A stretch of DNA of 64,000 nucleotides from Sphingomonas psychrotolerans (GCF_002796605.1 NZ_CP024923.1:496001-560000); one strand, 5' to 3'; numbered from the stretch's first letter, positions 17,046-26,121 are shown. Notes: generated by a model not told the origin, from the sequence alone. Numbers and translations: made by a program.

Positions 17046-17945
17046 ATGAACGACAAGTCCGAGACATCCCGGCAGAGCCTCTATTCCGAGGTGACCGGCC
17101 GGGTGATTGCCGAGCTGGAGCAAGGGCGGCTGCCCTGGGTGCAGCCTTGGGATGGCGCGGCGTGTGGGTGCACCATGCCCCACAATGCTGGGTCCGGGCG
17201 GCGCTATTCCGGGGTCAACGTGCTAATCCTCTGGGCGGCGGTGATCGAGGGTGGCTATACCTCGCAGCGCTGGCTGACCTATTGGCAGGCGCAGGCGGCG
17301 GGCGGCAAAGTCCGCAAGGGCGAGCGCGGAACGACCGTCTGTTATGCCGATCGCTTCACCCCGAAGGACGAGGAGGAGCAGGCGCGGGTCGAGGATCGCG
17401 AGGCGCGGCAGGTTGCGTTTCTCAAACGATTCACCGTCTTCAATGTGGACCAGTGTGAGGGGCTTCCGGATGCGCTGACCAGCGTGCCGGAGGTTGCGGC
17501 CGAGGCCGAAATCCTGCCGCAGGTTCAGGCGCTGATCGATGCGAGCGGTGCTGACTTCCGGGTCGGCGGTAGCGAAGCCTATTATTCGCCAGGTGCGGAC
17601 TTTGTGGCCGTGCCGCCGCAGGGCGCGTTCGGCGAGCCTATCAACTGGTATCGAACTGCGCTGCACGAGCTCGGCCACTGGACCGGGCATCGCAGCCGGT
17701 TGGACCGCTACCAGCGTGGGGGGTTCGGGAGCGCGGACTATGCGCACGAAGAGCTGGTGGCTGAGATGGCGAGCGCCTTTGCTTGCGCGTCGCTGGCGAT
17801 TCAGCCAACCGTACGGCATGCCGACTATATCGGATCGTGGCTGGCGGTTCTGCGCGAGGATGAGAAGGCGATCTTCCGGGCGGCGAGCGCCGCCAGCAAG
17901 GCCGCCGACTATCTGCTCGCCTTTGCACCGGAGGCGGTGTCGTGA
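17046..17945 (+). CDS. ardC: ArdC-like anti-restriction protein (DUF1738 plus zincin)
   Basis: The 299-residue protein has the N-terminal ssDNA-binding ArdC domain (LYSEVTGRVIAELEQG, LPWVQPWD, YSGVNVLILWAA, SQRWLTYWQAQAAGG). A C-terminal zinc metallopeptidase-like domain carries HELGH at 207-211 (TALHELGHWTGH). ArdC proteins shield incoming plasmid DNA from restriction. I chose the ATG at 17046, which sits after a GGAAG stretch; upstream sequence in the same frame is non-coding leader. Its stop overlaps the next start as GTGA. Position in a mobilizable element fits a role in establishment after transfer. Confidence 0.9.
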   Translation: MNDKSETSRQSLYSEVTGRVIAELEQGRLPWVQPWDGAACGCTMPHNAGSGRRYSGVNVLILWAAVIEGGYTSQRWLTYWQAQAAGGKVRKGERGTTVCYADRFTPKDEEEQARVEDREARQVAFLKRFTVFNVDQCEGLPDALTSVPEVAAEAEILPQVQALIDASGADFRVGGSEAYYSPGADFVAVPPQGAFGEPINWYRTALHELGHWTGHRSRLDRYQRGGFGSADYAHEELVAEMASAFACASLAIQPTVRHADYIGSWLAVLREDEKAIFRAASAASKAADYLLAFAPEAVS

Positions 17946-18214
17946 GCGAGGATCTCACCCAACTGGAGACGATCGAGCGGCTCGAGGCTGGACTGCGCCG
18001 GATGCCGAGGTTGCGGCGCGAGATCTTCCTCGCGCTTCGGCTCGACGACCTTTCCTACGAGGAGATCGCCGAGCGCACCGGGCTTAGCGTCAAGCAGGTC
18101 GAACGGCACGTCGCGCGCAGCATGCTGACTTTGCTCGACGCCGTTGACGGGCGCGCGCCCCAGCCATGGTGGAAGCGCCTGTTTCGGCGGGTCGTCGCGA
18201 GGCTGCGGCGATGA
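17942..18214 (+). CDS. small sigma-70 region 4-like DNA-binding protein
   Basis: The 90-residue protein starts at a GTG overlapping the ardC stop by four bases. It has a sigma region 4 helix-turn-helix: MPRLRREIFLALRLDDLSYEEIAERTGLSVKQVERHV, then a short basic tail (WWKRLFRRVVARLRR). There is no region 2, so it cannot act as a complete sigma factor. It is probably a DNA-binding regulator derived from one. Coupling to ardC suggests shared expression. Confidence 0.8.
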   Translation: MSEDLTQLETIERLEAGLRRMPRLRREIFLALRLDDLSYEEIAERTGLSVKQVERHVARSMLTLLDAVDGRAPQPWWKRLFRRVVARLRR

Positions 18215-18278
18215 GGATTGCAGTCTCGCCGGCATGACCGGCGAGACTGTCCCAAGCGCCTTCATGCCGTTAGGACGG

Positions 18279-19208
18279 ATGACAATGCAGACCAGTCTCG
18301 ATCATTTGCCACCGGCCAAGCAGCGCGAGCTGGAACGCGTCGTGCGCATCCTGTTCGAGGAGTTTGCCGACGCGACCGCCATCGCCACGTCGCCCTGGAA
18401 GAAGCAGGCGCGCATTCTGAAGGTCATCCTCTACGGCAGCTATGCGCGCGGCGGCTGGGTCGACGAACCGCACACCGCCAAGGGCTATCAGTCGGACTTC
18501 GATCTGCTGGTGATCGTCAATCACGAGAAGCTGACCGACCGCATCGAATATTGGTCGACCGCCGAGGACCGGCTCAATCGCGAGCTAGCGATTACCGAGG
18601 CGCTGCGCACCCCGGTTAATTTCATCGTCCACACGCTCGCCGAGGTGAATACGGGGCTTTCCGAGGGCCGCTATTTCTTCATCGACATCGCCCGCGACGG
18701 GATCGCGCTCTACCAGAGCGACGACACCGATCTGCCCGAGCCAAAACCCAAGACTCCCGATCAGGCGTTGGCGATGGCGCGCGAGTATTTTGAGGAGTGG
18801 TTGCCGAGCGGCGATCAGTTCTTCCGGCAGTACGGGTATGCGGTTGCCGATGGAGCCACGAAGGTGGCGGCATTCCAACTCCATCAGGCCGCTGAGCGCT
18901 ATTATCACTGCGTGCTTCTTGTCTGCACCTTCTACACGCCGCACGTTCACAATCTCGGTTTCCTGCGCACCCAGGCCGAGCGGATCGATCCGCGCCTGAT
19001 CGACGTCTGGCCGCGCGAGACCAAGGCCGATCGCGCGCGGTTCGAGAAGCTCAAGGAAGCCTATGTGAAGGCCCGATACTCAAAGCACTATCGGATCAGC
19101 GAAGAAGAGCTGACCTGGCTCGGCGCGCGCGTTGAGGCGCTCGGCCGGGTCGTGCAGGTGATTTGCGAGGAGCACATCGCAGCACTTGAGCGGAGCGCCG
19201 CCGCGTGA
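18279..19208 (+). CDS. MNT nucleotidyltransferase-HEPN fusion protein
   Basis: The 309-residue protein has an N-terminal MNT nucleotidyltransferase domain: ILYGSYARGGWVDE and SDFDLLVIVNHE give the GS and DxD motifs. A HEPN-like helical domain follows (AREYFEEWLPSGD, AFQLHQAAERYYHC, VKARYSKHYRISEEELTW). HEPN and MNT are often separate genes forming type VII toxin-antitoxin pairs in which MNT AMPylates the HEPN toxin; here both are one polypeptide. No clean Rx4-6H RNase motif is evident (RYSKH is one short), so toxicity is uncertain. The ATG at 18279 follows TAGGACGG. It lies 65 bases after the sigma-like gene. Confidence 0.8.
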   Translation: MTMQTSLDHLPPAKQRELERVVRILFEEFADATAIATSPWKKQARILKVILYGSYARGGWVDEPHTAKGYQSDFDLLVIVNHEKLTDRIEYWSTAEDRLNRELAITEALRTPVNFIVHTLAEVNTGLSEGRYFFIDIARDGIALYQSDDTDLPEPKPKTPDQALAMAREYFEEWLPSGDQFFRQYGYAVADGATKVAAFQLHQAAERYYHCVLLVCTFYTPHVHNLGFLRTQAERIDPRLIDVWPRETKADRARFEKLKEAYVKARYSKHYRISEEELTWLGARVEALGRVVQVICEEHIAALERSAAA

Positions 19209-19277
19209 AAATACTACTCGCCGCCTCCGATGTAAGCTTCGACCGACTTGCGGGAGCTGAACCGATATGTTCGACAA

Positions 19278-19574
19278 ATGAGCGAGACATTAAGTTGGGA
19301 TGGTGACTGGTACGAGGTGACCAGTGAGACGGAGCGGCAAGAGCTGGACGAGGAACTCGTCCGAGAGCTTAGCCCCGGGCATGTCCTCTATGGCAGCCGT
19401 GCGAGTGCGATGGGGCGGCGGTGGAGACGCGACGACGTCCTGTTTCGGCTTGAGGACGGACGCTACGCGCAGGTTCATCTGACTCGTCGCGAGGAAACCA
19501 ACCCATTTTGGCCGTCAACTGACCTTTTCGCCAGCTTCGCCGACTGGCAGTCGGTGCCCGTCGAAGATCGCTGA
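19278..19574 (+). CDS. small hypothetical protein (98 aa)
   Basis: I chose the ATG at 19278 (MSETLSWDGDWYEVTSETERQ) over the earlier TTG-type starts. The protein is acidic then basic, with LSPGHVLYGSRASAMGRRWRRDDVLFRLEDGRYAQVHLTRR, a likely beta-sheet fold, and the end FASFADWQSVPVEDR. It looks like a conserved small cytoplasmic protein of unknown function. No motif or signal peptide was found. Confidence 0.6.
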   Translation: MSETLSWDGDWYEVTSETERQELDEELVRELSPGHVLYGSRASAMGRRWRRDDVLFRLEDGRYAQVHLTRREETNPFWPSTDLFASFADWQSVPVEDR

Positions 19575-19688
19575 AATGCAGGACCCCGCACTACCGGACG
19601 TTCGCGCGCTGATCCCGCGGGCTAAAAGCGGTTAGGCAGGAGCAACTCGATTGCGGAGATTCGCTTCATCGCCTAATTTCCCTAAGTG

Positions 19689-20072
19689 ATGAACGAAAGC
19701 GTTAGACGTGAGAAGCTGGAGCGCGCGGTTTTGGCGTTGACCCAGCCTGCCGATGTGCAGTTTTCTCTGTTTCCCGACTTTGTCTGTAAAGCCGATGAAT
19801 TGGCCCTCGATTTCGAAGAGGCACTTGATGGCTTCTTCGGTTACGAGAGCGAAATTGCCGAGAATGAACGGGTTGAACTAAACGCGTTGGACAGCCTCAT
19901 CTTGTCGAAAAGCGGCGAGAAGAACGCAGCCTTTTGGACCGACGAAGCCCTGCTAGCCCATCCGACTTGGGAAAAGATACGCGGTGCGGCGAAGGCTACG
20001 GCGGTTGTCTTCGGATGGGAGTTGCGCACCCCGCCGCCCTCAGGTGCGATCTATATCGGCAGCCCCAACTAA
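19689..20072 (+). CDS. hypothetical protein (127 aa)
   Basis: It starts MNESVRREKLERAVLALTQPA and continues FSLFPDFVCKADELALDFEEALDG and FWTDEALLAHPTWEKIRGAAKATAVVFGW. It is acidic and cytoplasmic with no recognised domain. A GTG directly before the ATG (19686) is an alternative start. It stands alone between intergenic repeats and is lower in GC than core genes. Function unknown. Confidence 0.55.
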   Translation: MNESVRREKLERAVLALTQPADVQFSLFPDFVCKADELALDFEEALDGFFGYESEIAENERVELNALDSLILSKSGEKNAAFWTDEALLAHPTWEKIRGAAKATAVVFGWELRTPPPSGAIYIGSPN

Positions 20073-20242
20073 GAACGCCTTCCACCCATTGTCGGTGCCT
20101 AAAAGCGGGAATTGCCAGCGGCAGGATTCGAAGCTGCACCTCGCGGAACGAGCGCCGCCCGAAGGCAACGGGATTCTCCATTCTCCCACGCTGACGAAAC
20201 TGGAATAGCATCTTGGTCCATGCCAAGGAACTGGCCACAGAA

Positions 20243-20812
20243 ATGAGAGAAATCCCGCCACAGCAGATTCGTGCCGTCTACGACGAGCACATTATTCGAG
20301 TGTATCAGGCCTACGGACACGACATCGCCGATGCGGCTTTGGCGGCGGGCACGTTCGTGTCCCCACCATTCAAACTTGATCGGATGACGTGGATCAAGCC
20401 GTCGTTCCTCTGGATGATGTATCGGGCAGGATGGGGCTTCAAGGATGCAGGGCAGAGCCGCATCCTTGCCATCGATATCTCTCGCACCGGGTTTGAATGG
20501 GCATTGGCCCATAGCTGTTCGAGCCATGCCGATCCGGAGATGAGCGCAGCCGAGTGGGCCGCGCTTAAGGACCGATCACCGGTCCGAATCCAGTGGGACC
20601 CTGAACGCGACATCAGGCTTCAGCCGTTGCCATATCGGGCCATCCAGATCGGTCTCAGCAAGGAGGCAGTCAGTCTCTACATCACCGACTGGATTAGCAA
20701 CATTTCCGACGTGACAGGACTGGCCCATACGATTCACAAATTGGTGGACGAAGGCGATGTAGCTGGAGCCCAGAGCTTGTTGCCGATCGAAAGGCCGCTT
20801 CAGCCCCGGTGA
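20243..20812 (+). CDS. DUF4291 protein
   Basis: The 189-residue protein shows the DUF4291 pattern: IRAVYDEHIIRVYQAYGHDIADAAL, LDRMTWIKPSFLWMMYRAGWG, ISRTGFEWALAHS, VRIQWDPERDIRLQPLPYRAIQIGL and a final YITDWISNISDVT. The function of DUF4291 is unknown. I chose the ATG at 20243 (MREIPPQQ); the TTG further upstream is less likely. The 3' end overlaps the end of the convergent gene at 20800 by 13 bases. Confidence 0.85.
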   Translation: MREIPPQQIRAVYDEHIIRVYQAYGHDIADAALAAGTFVSPPFKLDRMTWIKPSFLWMMYRAGWGFKDAGQSRILAIDISRTGFEWALAHSCSSHADPEMSAAEWAALKDRSPVRIQWDPERDIRLQPLPYRAIQIGLSKEAVSLYITDWISNISDVTGLAHTIHKLVDEGDVAGAQSLLPIERPLQPR

Positions 20813-21360
20813 AAAATCCGCACGTCTGATGAGGTCGCGACCACGAGGGACTTGCCGGTGGGCGAGAACCCAAACGCTACCAGTGACGAGGCCAGCGGGG
20901 GCAGCTTCCAGAGTTGGGCCTCGACACCTTCCGGAGTCCAAATCTTTCCCTGATCGGGCGGGCTCAGGAACAGCACTTCGTTCGGCCACGACAAGGGATG
21001 GAGATCGACGGACCACCCATCTGAGGAAAATCGGGACAGTGCACCGCCGTGTATCCCGGCAATCCGTATGGGCTGGTTTTCGAGTGCCCCAATTCCCTCG
21101 GCCTCCAAAGACCCGAGCGCCGGAAAATACTCCCGATCGTCGCGGGCGATCTTCGTGCCCGTGGCGCAATCCACCAAGCCGCGCCCCGACACCGAGATGA
21201 TCAACATCAGATCGGTATGATCGGCAAAACCGATATGCCATAATCCGCCCACGTGAATGACGCCGACCTCTCGCCATGGGTCGGGGAGGACTCCCGATGG
21301 ATCCAGGGAATCGAGATACGCGAAGCGCGACCGCAAATGGCTGGGCACACCCCCCGTCAT
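20800..21360 (-). CDS. hypothetical protein (186 aa)
   Basis: It begins MTGGVPSHLRSRFAYLDS at 21360. It has a beta-propeller-like feel, with short hydrophobic strands such as IGFADHTDLMLIISVSGRGLVDC and a C-terminal SSLVAFGFSPTGKSLVVATSSDVRIFH, which resembles one WD40-type blade. There is no signal peptide. It may be one half of a repeat protein. Family not recognised. Confidence 0.6.
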   Translation of the reverse strand: MTGGVPSHLRSRFAYLDSLDPSGVLPDPWREVGVIHVGGLWHIGFADHTDLMLIISVSGRGLVDCATGTKIARDDREYFPALGSLEAEGIGALENQPIRIAGIHGGALSRFSSDGWSVDLHPLSWPNEVLFLSPPDQGKIWTPEGVEAQLWKLPPLASSLVAFGFSPTGKSLVVATSSDVRIFHRG

Positions 21361-21402
21361 CGCCGCATCTCGATCCCGGTCTCGTCAATGCATCCCGTCG
21401 CT

Positions 21403-21744
21403 TCAGCCATCGGTCGGCCAAGGCAGAACATCTCGCTTGTTCGGCGGCTCATGGAGCGCGTCTTCCCACTCTTCGAAGGGCGGTTCGGGCTTTTGCCCGG
21501 TGACATACATAAGGATATACTGCGCCGCGCGATGCTCGGCCCACTTGGCATTGAGCACCTTCCCGTCGTCGTCCATCTCCATCACGTTCGCATAGATCGC
21601 GAACGTGGCTTCGAGTGCTGAAGGCTCCTCGAAGATGCAGGAATAGTCGATGCCCTCCAGCAGCGGTAGGCCGACCGTCCTATTGGCGACCCAGAACGCA
21701 AATGTCCGCAGCGCGCCGCTGAATTCATGGCTGACTTTTGACAT
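21403..21744 (-). CDS. small hypothetical protein (113 aa)
   Basis: It begins MSKVSHEFSGALRTFAFWVANRTVG and contains LLEGIDYSCIFEEPSALEATFAIYANVMEMDDDG and AEHRAAQYILMYVTG. It is acidic and cytoplasmic, without a known motif. The even spacing of charged and hydrophobic residues and intact start and stop favour a real gene. It is on the same strand as its neighbours on both sides but is probably independent. Function unknown. Confidence 0.6.
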   Translation of the reverse strand: MSKVSHEFSGALRTFAFWVANRTVGLPLLEGIDYSCIFEEPSALEATFAIYANVMEMDDDGKVLNAKWAEHRAAQYILMYVTGQKPEPPFEEWEDALHEPPNKRDVLPWPTDG

Positions 21745-21791
21745 TCCGCAGGCTTTCGTAATGGATGGTCATAACTCCGGGTCTGGACGGA

Positions 21792-22303
21792 TTAGTCGTC
21801 TTCCTCCACCCAGAATATAAATGCCGTGCTGGAGTCGAAGCCGATCACTCCACCATCTTCGATTACGTCGATGGCGGGAGCGGCTCGCTTTCCGATCGAT
21901 ACCAAAGCCGATGGCGTCGCCGTTCCCAACCGTTGCCACGGCTAACGGGCTGATAGAGCTTTCCACGCCGGGTAAACTCCCATTGGCCCTTGCTGAAGAA
22001 CGATGCATCGGCCTCCATCGAGTTTATGGCCAGCGCCACCTGTTCGTCCAAACCGCGCGCTGGCTCACCATGGCCATGCAGCAAGGAATGCGTTGCGAAA
22101 AGGGTAAGCCAAATGCTGATGTCTTCTCTCGAAACCCTCACAAAATCGCTCTCGCGACCTTCAGCCATCAGGCCGACCGTGCCAGCAATCGCAGCGATCA
22201 GCGAAGGTGCGGGCAAAGGACGCGCCCCCACCCATGCGCGGCCATACCCGCCTATAGGGCGCTTAGCTAAGAGCGGCAGCAGATCGCTGATGGAGCTTCC
22301 CAT
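21792..22303 (-). pseudogene. frameshifted hypothetical gene
   Basis: From the ATG at 22303 (MGSSISDLLPLLAKRPIGGYG) one frame runs through FVRVSREDISIWLTLFATHS and QWEFTRRGKLYQ. The sequence then continues sensibly in a second frame (PLAVATVGNGDAIGFGIDR) and a third (AAPAIDVIEDGGVIGFDSSTAFIFWVEEDD, stop at 21792). Two single-base shifts within 120 bases separate these pieces. The whole would be about 165 residues, compatible with an SMI1-like or immunity-type fold, though I cannot confirm the family. Confidence 0.6.
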
Positions 22304-22376
22304 ATCCTAATTTGTGCACGTTCAGCCCGCCGCCTGCAATCGGACTTGGGCCACATTAGGTGCTTCCAACTGTTTC

Positions 22377-22586
22377 TTAGTCTACCTTCACATCGAAACC
22401 GCGCTTTCCCCGGCGGCGCCAGAGCACCAGTGATTCCTCGCGACGTTCGCTGCGCAATATCGCAGCCGTTTCGAGCAGGGAGCCGAAGATTACCGCACGG
22501 TCGTCTTCGGTAAGCTCGACCAACCCGGCCTTCGCCACGAGACCTCCAAGCTCGATTAGATGGCGCGTTCGCTCGCGGCGTTTCAT
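22377..22586 (-). CDS. traD: conjugal transfer protein TraD-like
   Basis: The short protein (69 residues from ATG 22586; the frame is open further upstream) reads RTRHLIELGGLVAKAGLVELTEDDRAVIFGSLLE and ends in ALWRRRGKRGFD-type sequence. This is the pattern of the small TraD of Ti-type mobilization regions (PF06412), not the F-plasmid TraD coupling ATPase. It follows traC by 37 bases on the same strand. In Ti plasmids traC-traD-traG are divergent from traA around oriT; here traG is missing. Confidence 0.75.
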   Translation of the reverse strand: MKRRERTRHLIELGGLVAKAGLVELTEDDRAVIFGSLLETAAILRSERREESLVLWRRRGKRGFDVKVD

Positions 22587-22623
22587 CACCCATTTCCGGC
22601 GATCGGTTCGAGCCCGCTTTGCT

Positions 22624-22926
22624 TCAAGACGATTGCGCGCTGCCGCTGCCCGACGCAACGCCGCCAGAACGCTCGCCAGCGCTTCCGCCAAGCCGTGCCG
22701 TCCGCTGAAAGAATGTAGCGCCGCGTTTGCGCCAGCTCTCCTTCGCACTGGAATCCTTGTTCTCGACGCCCGCCAGCAGGAGGCCCGCCAATTGCTCTAT
22801 CGGCAGTGCGTCTGCATCAGTGGCGATAACCAGTTCGCCCAACTGTCGCAGCTTGTGGTCCTTAAGCTGTCTGGCCTTGTCGTTAAGTACCTTCAGCTCG
22901 GCATCGAAATCGCGTGGCTTGCGCAT
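22624..22926 (-). CDS. traC: conjugal transfer protein TraC-like
   Basis: The 100-residue protein begins MRKPRDFDAELKVLNDKARQLK, then HKLRQLGELVIATDADALPIEQLAGLLL, followed by a WRKRGATFFQ motif and a low-complexity Gly/Ser tail. The coiled-coil start and the ELVIATGAD-like motif match the small TraC relaxosome accessory protein of Ti-type systems. It sits just left of the oriT-like site and divergent from traA, matching that arrangement. It probably assists relaxase binding at oriT. Confidence 0.75.
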   Translation of the reverse strand: MRKPRDFDAELKVLNDKARQLKDHKLRQLGELVIATDADALPIEQLAGLLLAGVENKDSSAKESWRKRGATFFQRTARLGGSAGERSGGVASGSGSAQSS

Positions 22927-23029
22927 CGGTCCTTCTCCAATTGCATGGTGAGGCTGAACTAATTATCGATGGCATCGATCAACGACAACATCATGAAATC
23001 TCCTGGGATTATGCAGTCCCGACAATGGT

Positions 23030-23062
23030 GAAATCTTTTGAGGGCGCGCTTATACGTTGTGC
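23030..23062. other. oriT: putative oriT with RSF1010/Ti-type nic core
   Basis: GAGGGCGCGCTTATACGTTG at 23039-23058 matches the conserved nic region of the MOBQ family (Ti: GGGCGCAATTATACG; RSF1010: AGGGCGCACTTA). On the minus strand the core reads TAAGCGCGCCCT, which by analogy would be nicked between CG and CCCT. It lies between the divergent traC and traA, exactly where Ti plasmids have oriT. Confidence 0.82.
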
Positions 23063-23097
23063 CAACGTTGCTTGGATAGTGTAAGTGGATTGCCGCT

Positions 23098-26000
23098 ATG
23101 GCGATCTACCACTTCTCGGCCAAGATCATCTCGCGCGCCAACGGGTCGTCGGCGCTGGCGTCCGCGGCCTATCGCTCTGCCTCGCGGTTGCACGATCAGC
23201 GGCTCGATCGCCATCACGACTTCTCGAACAAGGCGGGCGTCGTTCACTCGGAAGTGCTGCTGCCGGACGGCGCACCGGAGCAGTTCCGCGATCGGGAAAC
23301 GCTATGGAATGCCGTCGAGCAGGCCGAGCTGCGCAAGGACGCCCAGCTCTCTCGTGAGGTGGAGTTCGCGATTCCGCGCGAGCTGGAGCAGGCCGAGGGT
23401 ATCCGACTGGCTCGCGAGTTCGTTGAGCGGGAGTTCGTCGCGCGCGGGATGGTCGCCGATCTCAATGTGCATTGGGACATCGGCGCAGATGGAGGGCCCA
23501 AGCCGCATGCGCACGTGATGCTCACCACGCGTGATGTCGACGAGAACGGCTTCGGCAAGAAGAACCGCGACTGGAATCGCACCGAGCTTCTGGAGAACTG
23601 GCGCGAGCGCTGGGCCGAGCACGTCAATGAACGGCTGGTCGAGCTGGATATCGATGCGCGCGTCGATCATCGCTCGCTGGAAGCGCAGGGCATCGACCTC
23701 GAGCCTCAGCACAAGATCGGCCCGGCTGCATCGCGGATGGCGGCGAAGGGGCTGCAGCTCGAGCGCGTCGACGAGCATCGCGAGATTGCCCGCTCGAATG
23801 GCGCGAAGATCATCGCCAGCCCTGGACTTGCGCTCGATGCGATCACCCGCAACCAGGCGACCTTCACGACGCGCGATCTCGCCATGTTCGTGCACCGGCA
23901 TACCGAGGGAAAGGACCAGTTCGATCGTGTGATGGCCGCGGTGCGCGGCTCGCCCGAACTGGTCACGCTCGGCAAGGACGGGCGCGGCGCGGACCGTTTC
24001 ACCAGCCGCGACATGATCGAGACCGAGCAGCGGCTTGCGCGCGCAACACAGGCGCTGGCCGAGCGCGAACGGCATCGCGTCACAGACCGGGACCGTGAAC
24101 GCGCCGTCGCTAATGCCGAACGGCGCGGCCTCCTGCTTTCCGCCGAGCAGCGGTCAGCGTTCGAGCGTGTGACTGGTGCCAATGATCTCGGCGTCGTGGT
24201 CGGCTACGCCGGCACCGGCAAGTCGGCAATGCTCGGCGTCGCGCGAGATACATGGGAGAGCGCCGGCTATCAGGTGCAGGGCCTCGCGCTCTCCGGCATC
24301 GCCGCCGAAAATCTGGAGAGCGGCTCAGGCATTGCCTCACGCACGATTGCGAGCCTCGAACGCCAGTGGGGGCAGGGCCGCGAGCGGCTGACGCCCGATC
24401 ACGTGCTGGTGATCGACGAGGCTGGCATGATCGGCTCACGGCAGATGGAGCGCGTGATTGCCGAAGCCGAGAAGCGGGGTGCCAAGGTGGTGCTGGTCGG
24501 CGATCCCGAGCAGCTGCAGGCGATTGAGGCCGGCGCGGCGTTCCGCTCGGTCGCCGAGCGCCACGGCAGTGTCGAGGTCACGGATATTCGCCGCCAGCGC
24601 GAAGACTGGCAGCGCGAAGCCACGCGCCATCTCGCCACCGGCCGTACCGCGGAAGCGCTGGACCCCTATCGCGACGCGGGAATGGTGGTCGAGTCGGAGA
24701 CTCGCGCAGCTGCTCGGGAAGCGCTGATCGACCGCTGGGACGGCGACCGCACCAGCGATCCGGCGCACTCTTCCATCATCCTGACGCATACCCGCGAAGA
24801 ATGCGACGAACTGAATGGGCTGGCCCGGGATCGAATGAAACGGAACGGGACGTTAGTTGCTGATATTGCTGTAAAAACATCACGCGGCGAGCGCTTGTTT
24901 GCGGCCGATGACCGCATCATGTTCCTTCGCAACGAACGCGAACTGGGCGTGAAGAATGGCTCCCTTGGTACCGTCGAACAGATCGATCCCAGCCGCATGG
25001 CAGTGCGGCTCGACGATGGCCGGCACATCGCCTTCGACCTCAAGGATTATTCGGATGTCACCCACGGTTACGCCGCCACCATCCACAAGGCGCAGGGCGT
25101 CACCGTCGATCGCGTCCATGTGCTGGCCACACCCGGGCTCGACCGGCACGCAGCCTATGTCGCGCTGTCCCGCCACCGTGACGCAGTCCATCTTCACTAT
25201 GGCCGCGACGACTTTGCGGATGGCGACCGGCTCGCCCGTACGCTGTCGCGCGACCGGCCGAAGGACAACGCGCTCGATTACGAACAGAGCACGACTCGAT
25301 TTGCCGAGCGGCGGGGTTTCGACCGGTCTGCGATCCTCGATGCGCTTGCGCGGGAGCCGTTGGTCGACGGCGCCCATACCGCGCCGGAGCCAGAGCGACG
25401 TCGCGGCAGGTTCGCGGGCCTACGCCTGCGCGTGCCTGCTGCCGATGTGGAGCAAAAGCGCGGGAGGTTTGACGGGCTCAAGCTGCCGACGGCAGCCCAG
25501 CCGCAGCCGGTGGAGCGGGGTAGCGGACTTGCCGCCGCCGTCCAGCGCTATGCCCGCGCTGTGCAGGACATCGGTCGCATGACCGGGCAGGGTCTACCCG
25601 CCCTTGAGTATCAGAAGGCCGCCCGAGCGCAAGCAGCACAGGCGCTGGACGTGGTGCAGAAGGACGGCGCCCGCGATCTCAACGCGGCATTCGAACGCGA
25701 ACCCGGATTGGTCAGTGAGGCCGCCAATGGCCGAGCCGCCAACGCTATGCGCCAGATGCAGCTTGAGACTGAGCTGCGCACCAATCCCGAGCTGCGCGCT
25801 GACCGGTTCGTGCAGACGTGGCAGCAGCTCAGGAGCCAGCGCGAGAAGCTGGAGGGCTGGCAAAATGAACAGGCGCGCGACGCGGTCGAGAACCGCATGC
25901 GAGCGATGGCGAAGGGGCTGGAGAAGGATCCGGCGCTCGGCGCTGCGCTCAGCAGCCGGGGCAGCCAGCTGCTCGGTCGGCAATGGTCTCCGGAATGGTC

Positions 26001-26121
26001 GCCGGGTAGCCGGGACGGCGGCATCGGCGCGGCGATCGGCGATCAGGCCCGCACGCGATCGGTAATCCAGCAACTGACGTTCTCGATCGATCGAAGGCGC
26101 AACCTCGGGATCGGGCTATGA
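23098..26121 (+). CDS. traA: Ti-type TraA relaxase/helicase
   Basis: The 1007-residue protein has an N-terminal MobA/MobL (MOBQ) relaxase domain: MAIYHFSAKIISRANGSS, SALASAAYRSASRLHD, a catalytic tyrosine near 26, and the metal-binding KPHAHVML. A RecD/TraI-like helicase follows, with Walker A GYAGTGKS near 370, Walker B VLVIDEAGM, and late motifs TIHKAQGVTVDRVHV and YVALSRHRD. A long coiled C-terminal tail ends the protein. It nicks at oriT and pilots the strand. The length is typical. The ATG at 23098 fits the family N terminus exactly. Its stop overlaps the next start (ATGA). Confidence 0.95.
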   Translation: MAIYHFSAKIISRANGSSALASAAYRSASRLHDQRLDRHHDFSNKAGVVHSEVLLPDGAPEQFRDRETLWNAVEQAELRKDAQLSREVEFAIPRELEQAEGIRLAREFVEREFVARGMVADLNVHWDIGADGGPKPHAHVMLTTRDVDENGFGKKNRDWNRTELLENWRERWAEHVNERLVELDIDARVDHRSLEAQGIDLEPQHKIGPAASRMAAKGLQLERVDEHREIARSNGAKIIASPGLALDAITRNQATFTTRDLAMFVHRHTEGKDQFDRVMAAVRGSPELVTLGKDGRGADRFTSRDMIETEQRLARATQALAERERHRVTDRDRERAVANAERRGLLLSAEQRSAFERVTGANDLGVVVGYAGTGKSAMLGVARDTWESAGYQVQGLALSGIAAENLESGSGIASRTIASLERQWGQGRERLTPDHVLVIDEAGMIGSRQMERVIAEAEKRGAKVVLVGDPEQLQAIEAGAAFRSVAERHGSVEVTDIRRQREDWQREATRHLATGRTAEALDPYRDAGMVVESETRAAAREALIDRWDGDRTSDPAHSSIILTHTREECDELNGLARDRMKRNGTLVADIAVKTSRGERLFAADDRIMFLRNERELGVKNGSLGTVEQIDPSRMAVRLDDGRHIAFDLKDYSDVTHGYAATIHKAQGVTVDRVHVLATPGLDRHAAYVALSRHRDAVHLHYGRDDFADGDRLARTLSRDRPKDNALDYEQSTTRFAERRGFDRSAILDALAREPLVDGAHTAPEPERRRGRFAGLRLRVPAADVEQKRGRFDGLKLPTAAQPQPVERGSGLAAAVQRYARAVQDIGRMTGQGLPALEYQKAARAQAAQALDVVQKDGARDLNAAFEREPGLVSEAANGRAANAMRQMQLETELRTNPELRADRFVQTWQQLRSQREKLEGWQNEQARDAVENRMRAMAKGLEKDPALGAALSSRGSQLLGRQWSPEWSPGSRDGGIGAAIGDQARTRSVIQQLTFSIDRRRNLGIGL

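Noticed and set aside
16332..17183. A 283-codon minus-strand frame covering AlpA and the ardC leader
   Set aside because: Only the last 69 codons (AlpA, from ATG 16541) resemble a protein; the rest is the hairpin-rich leader.
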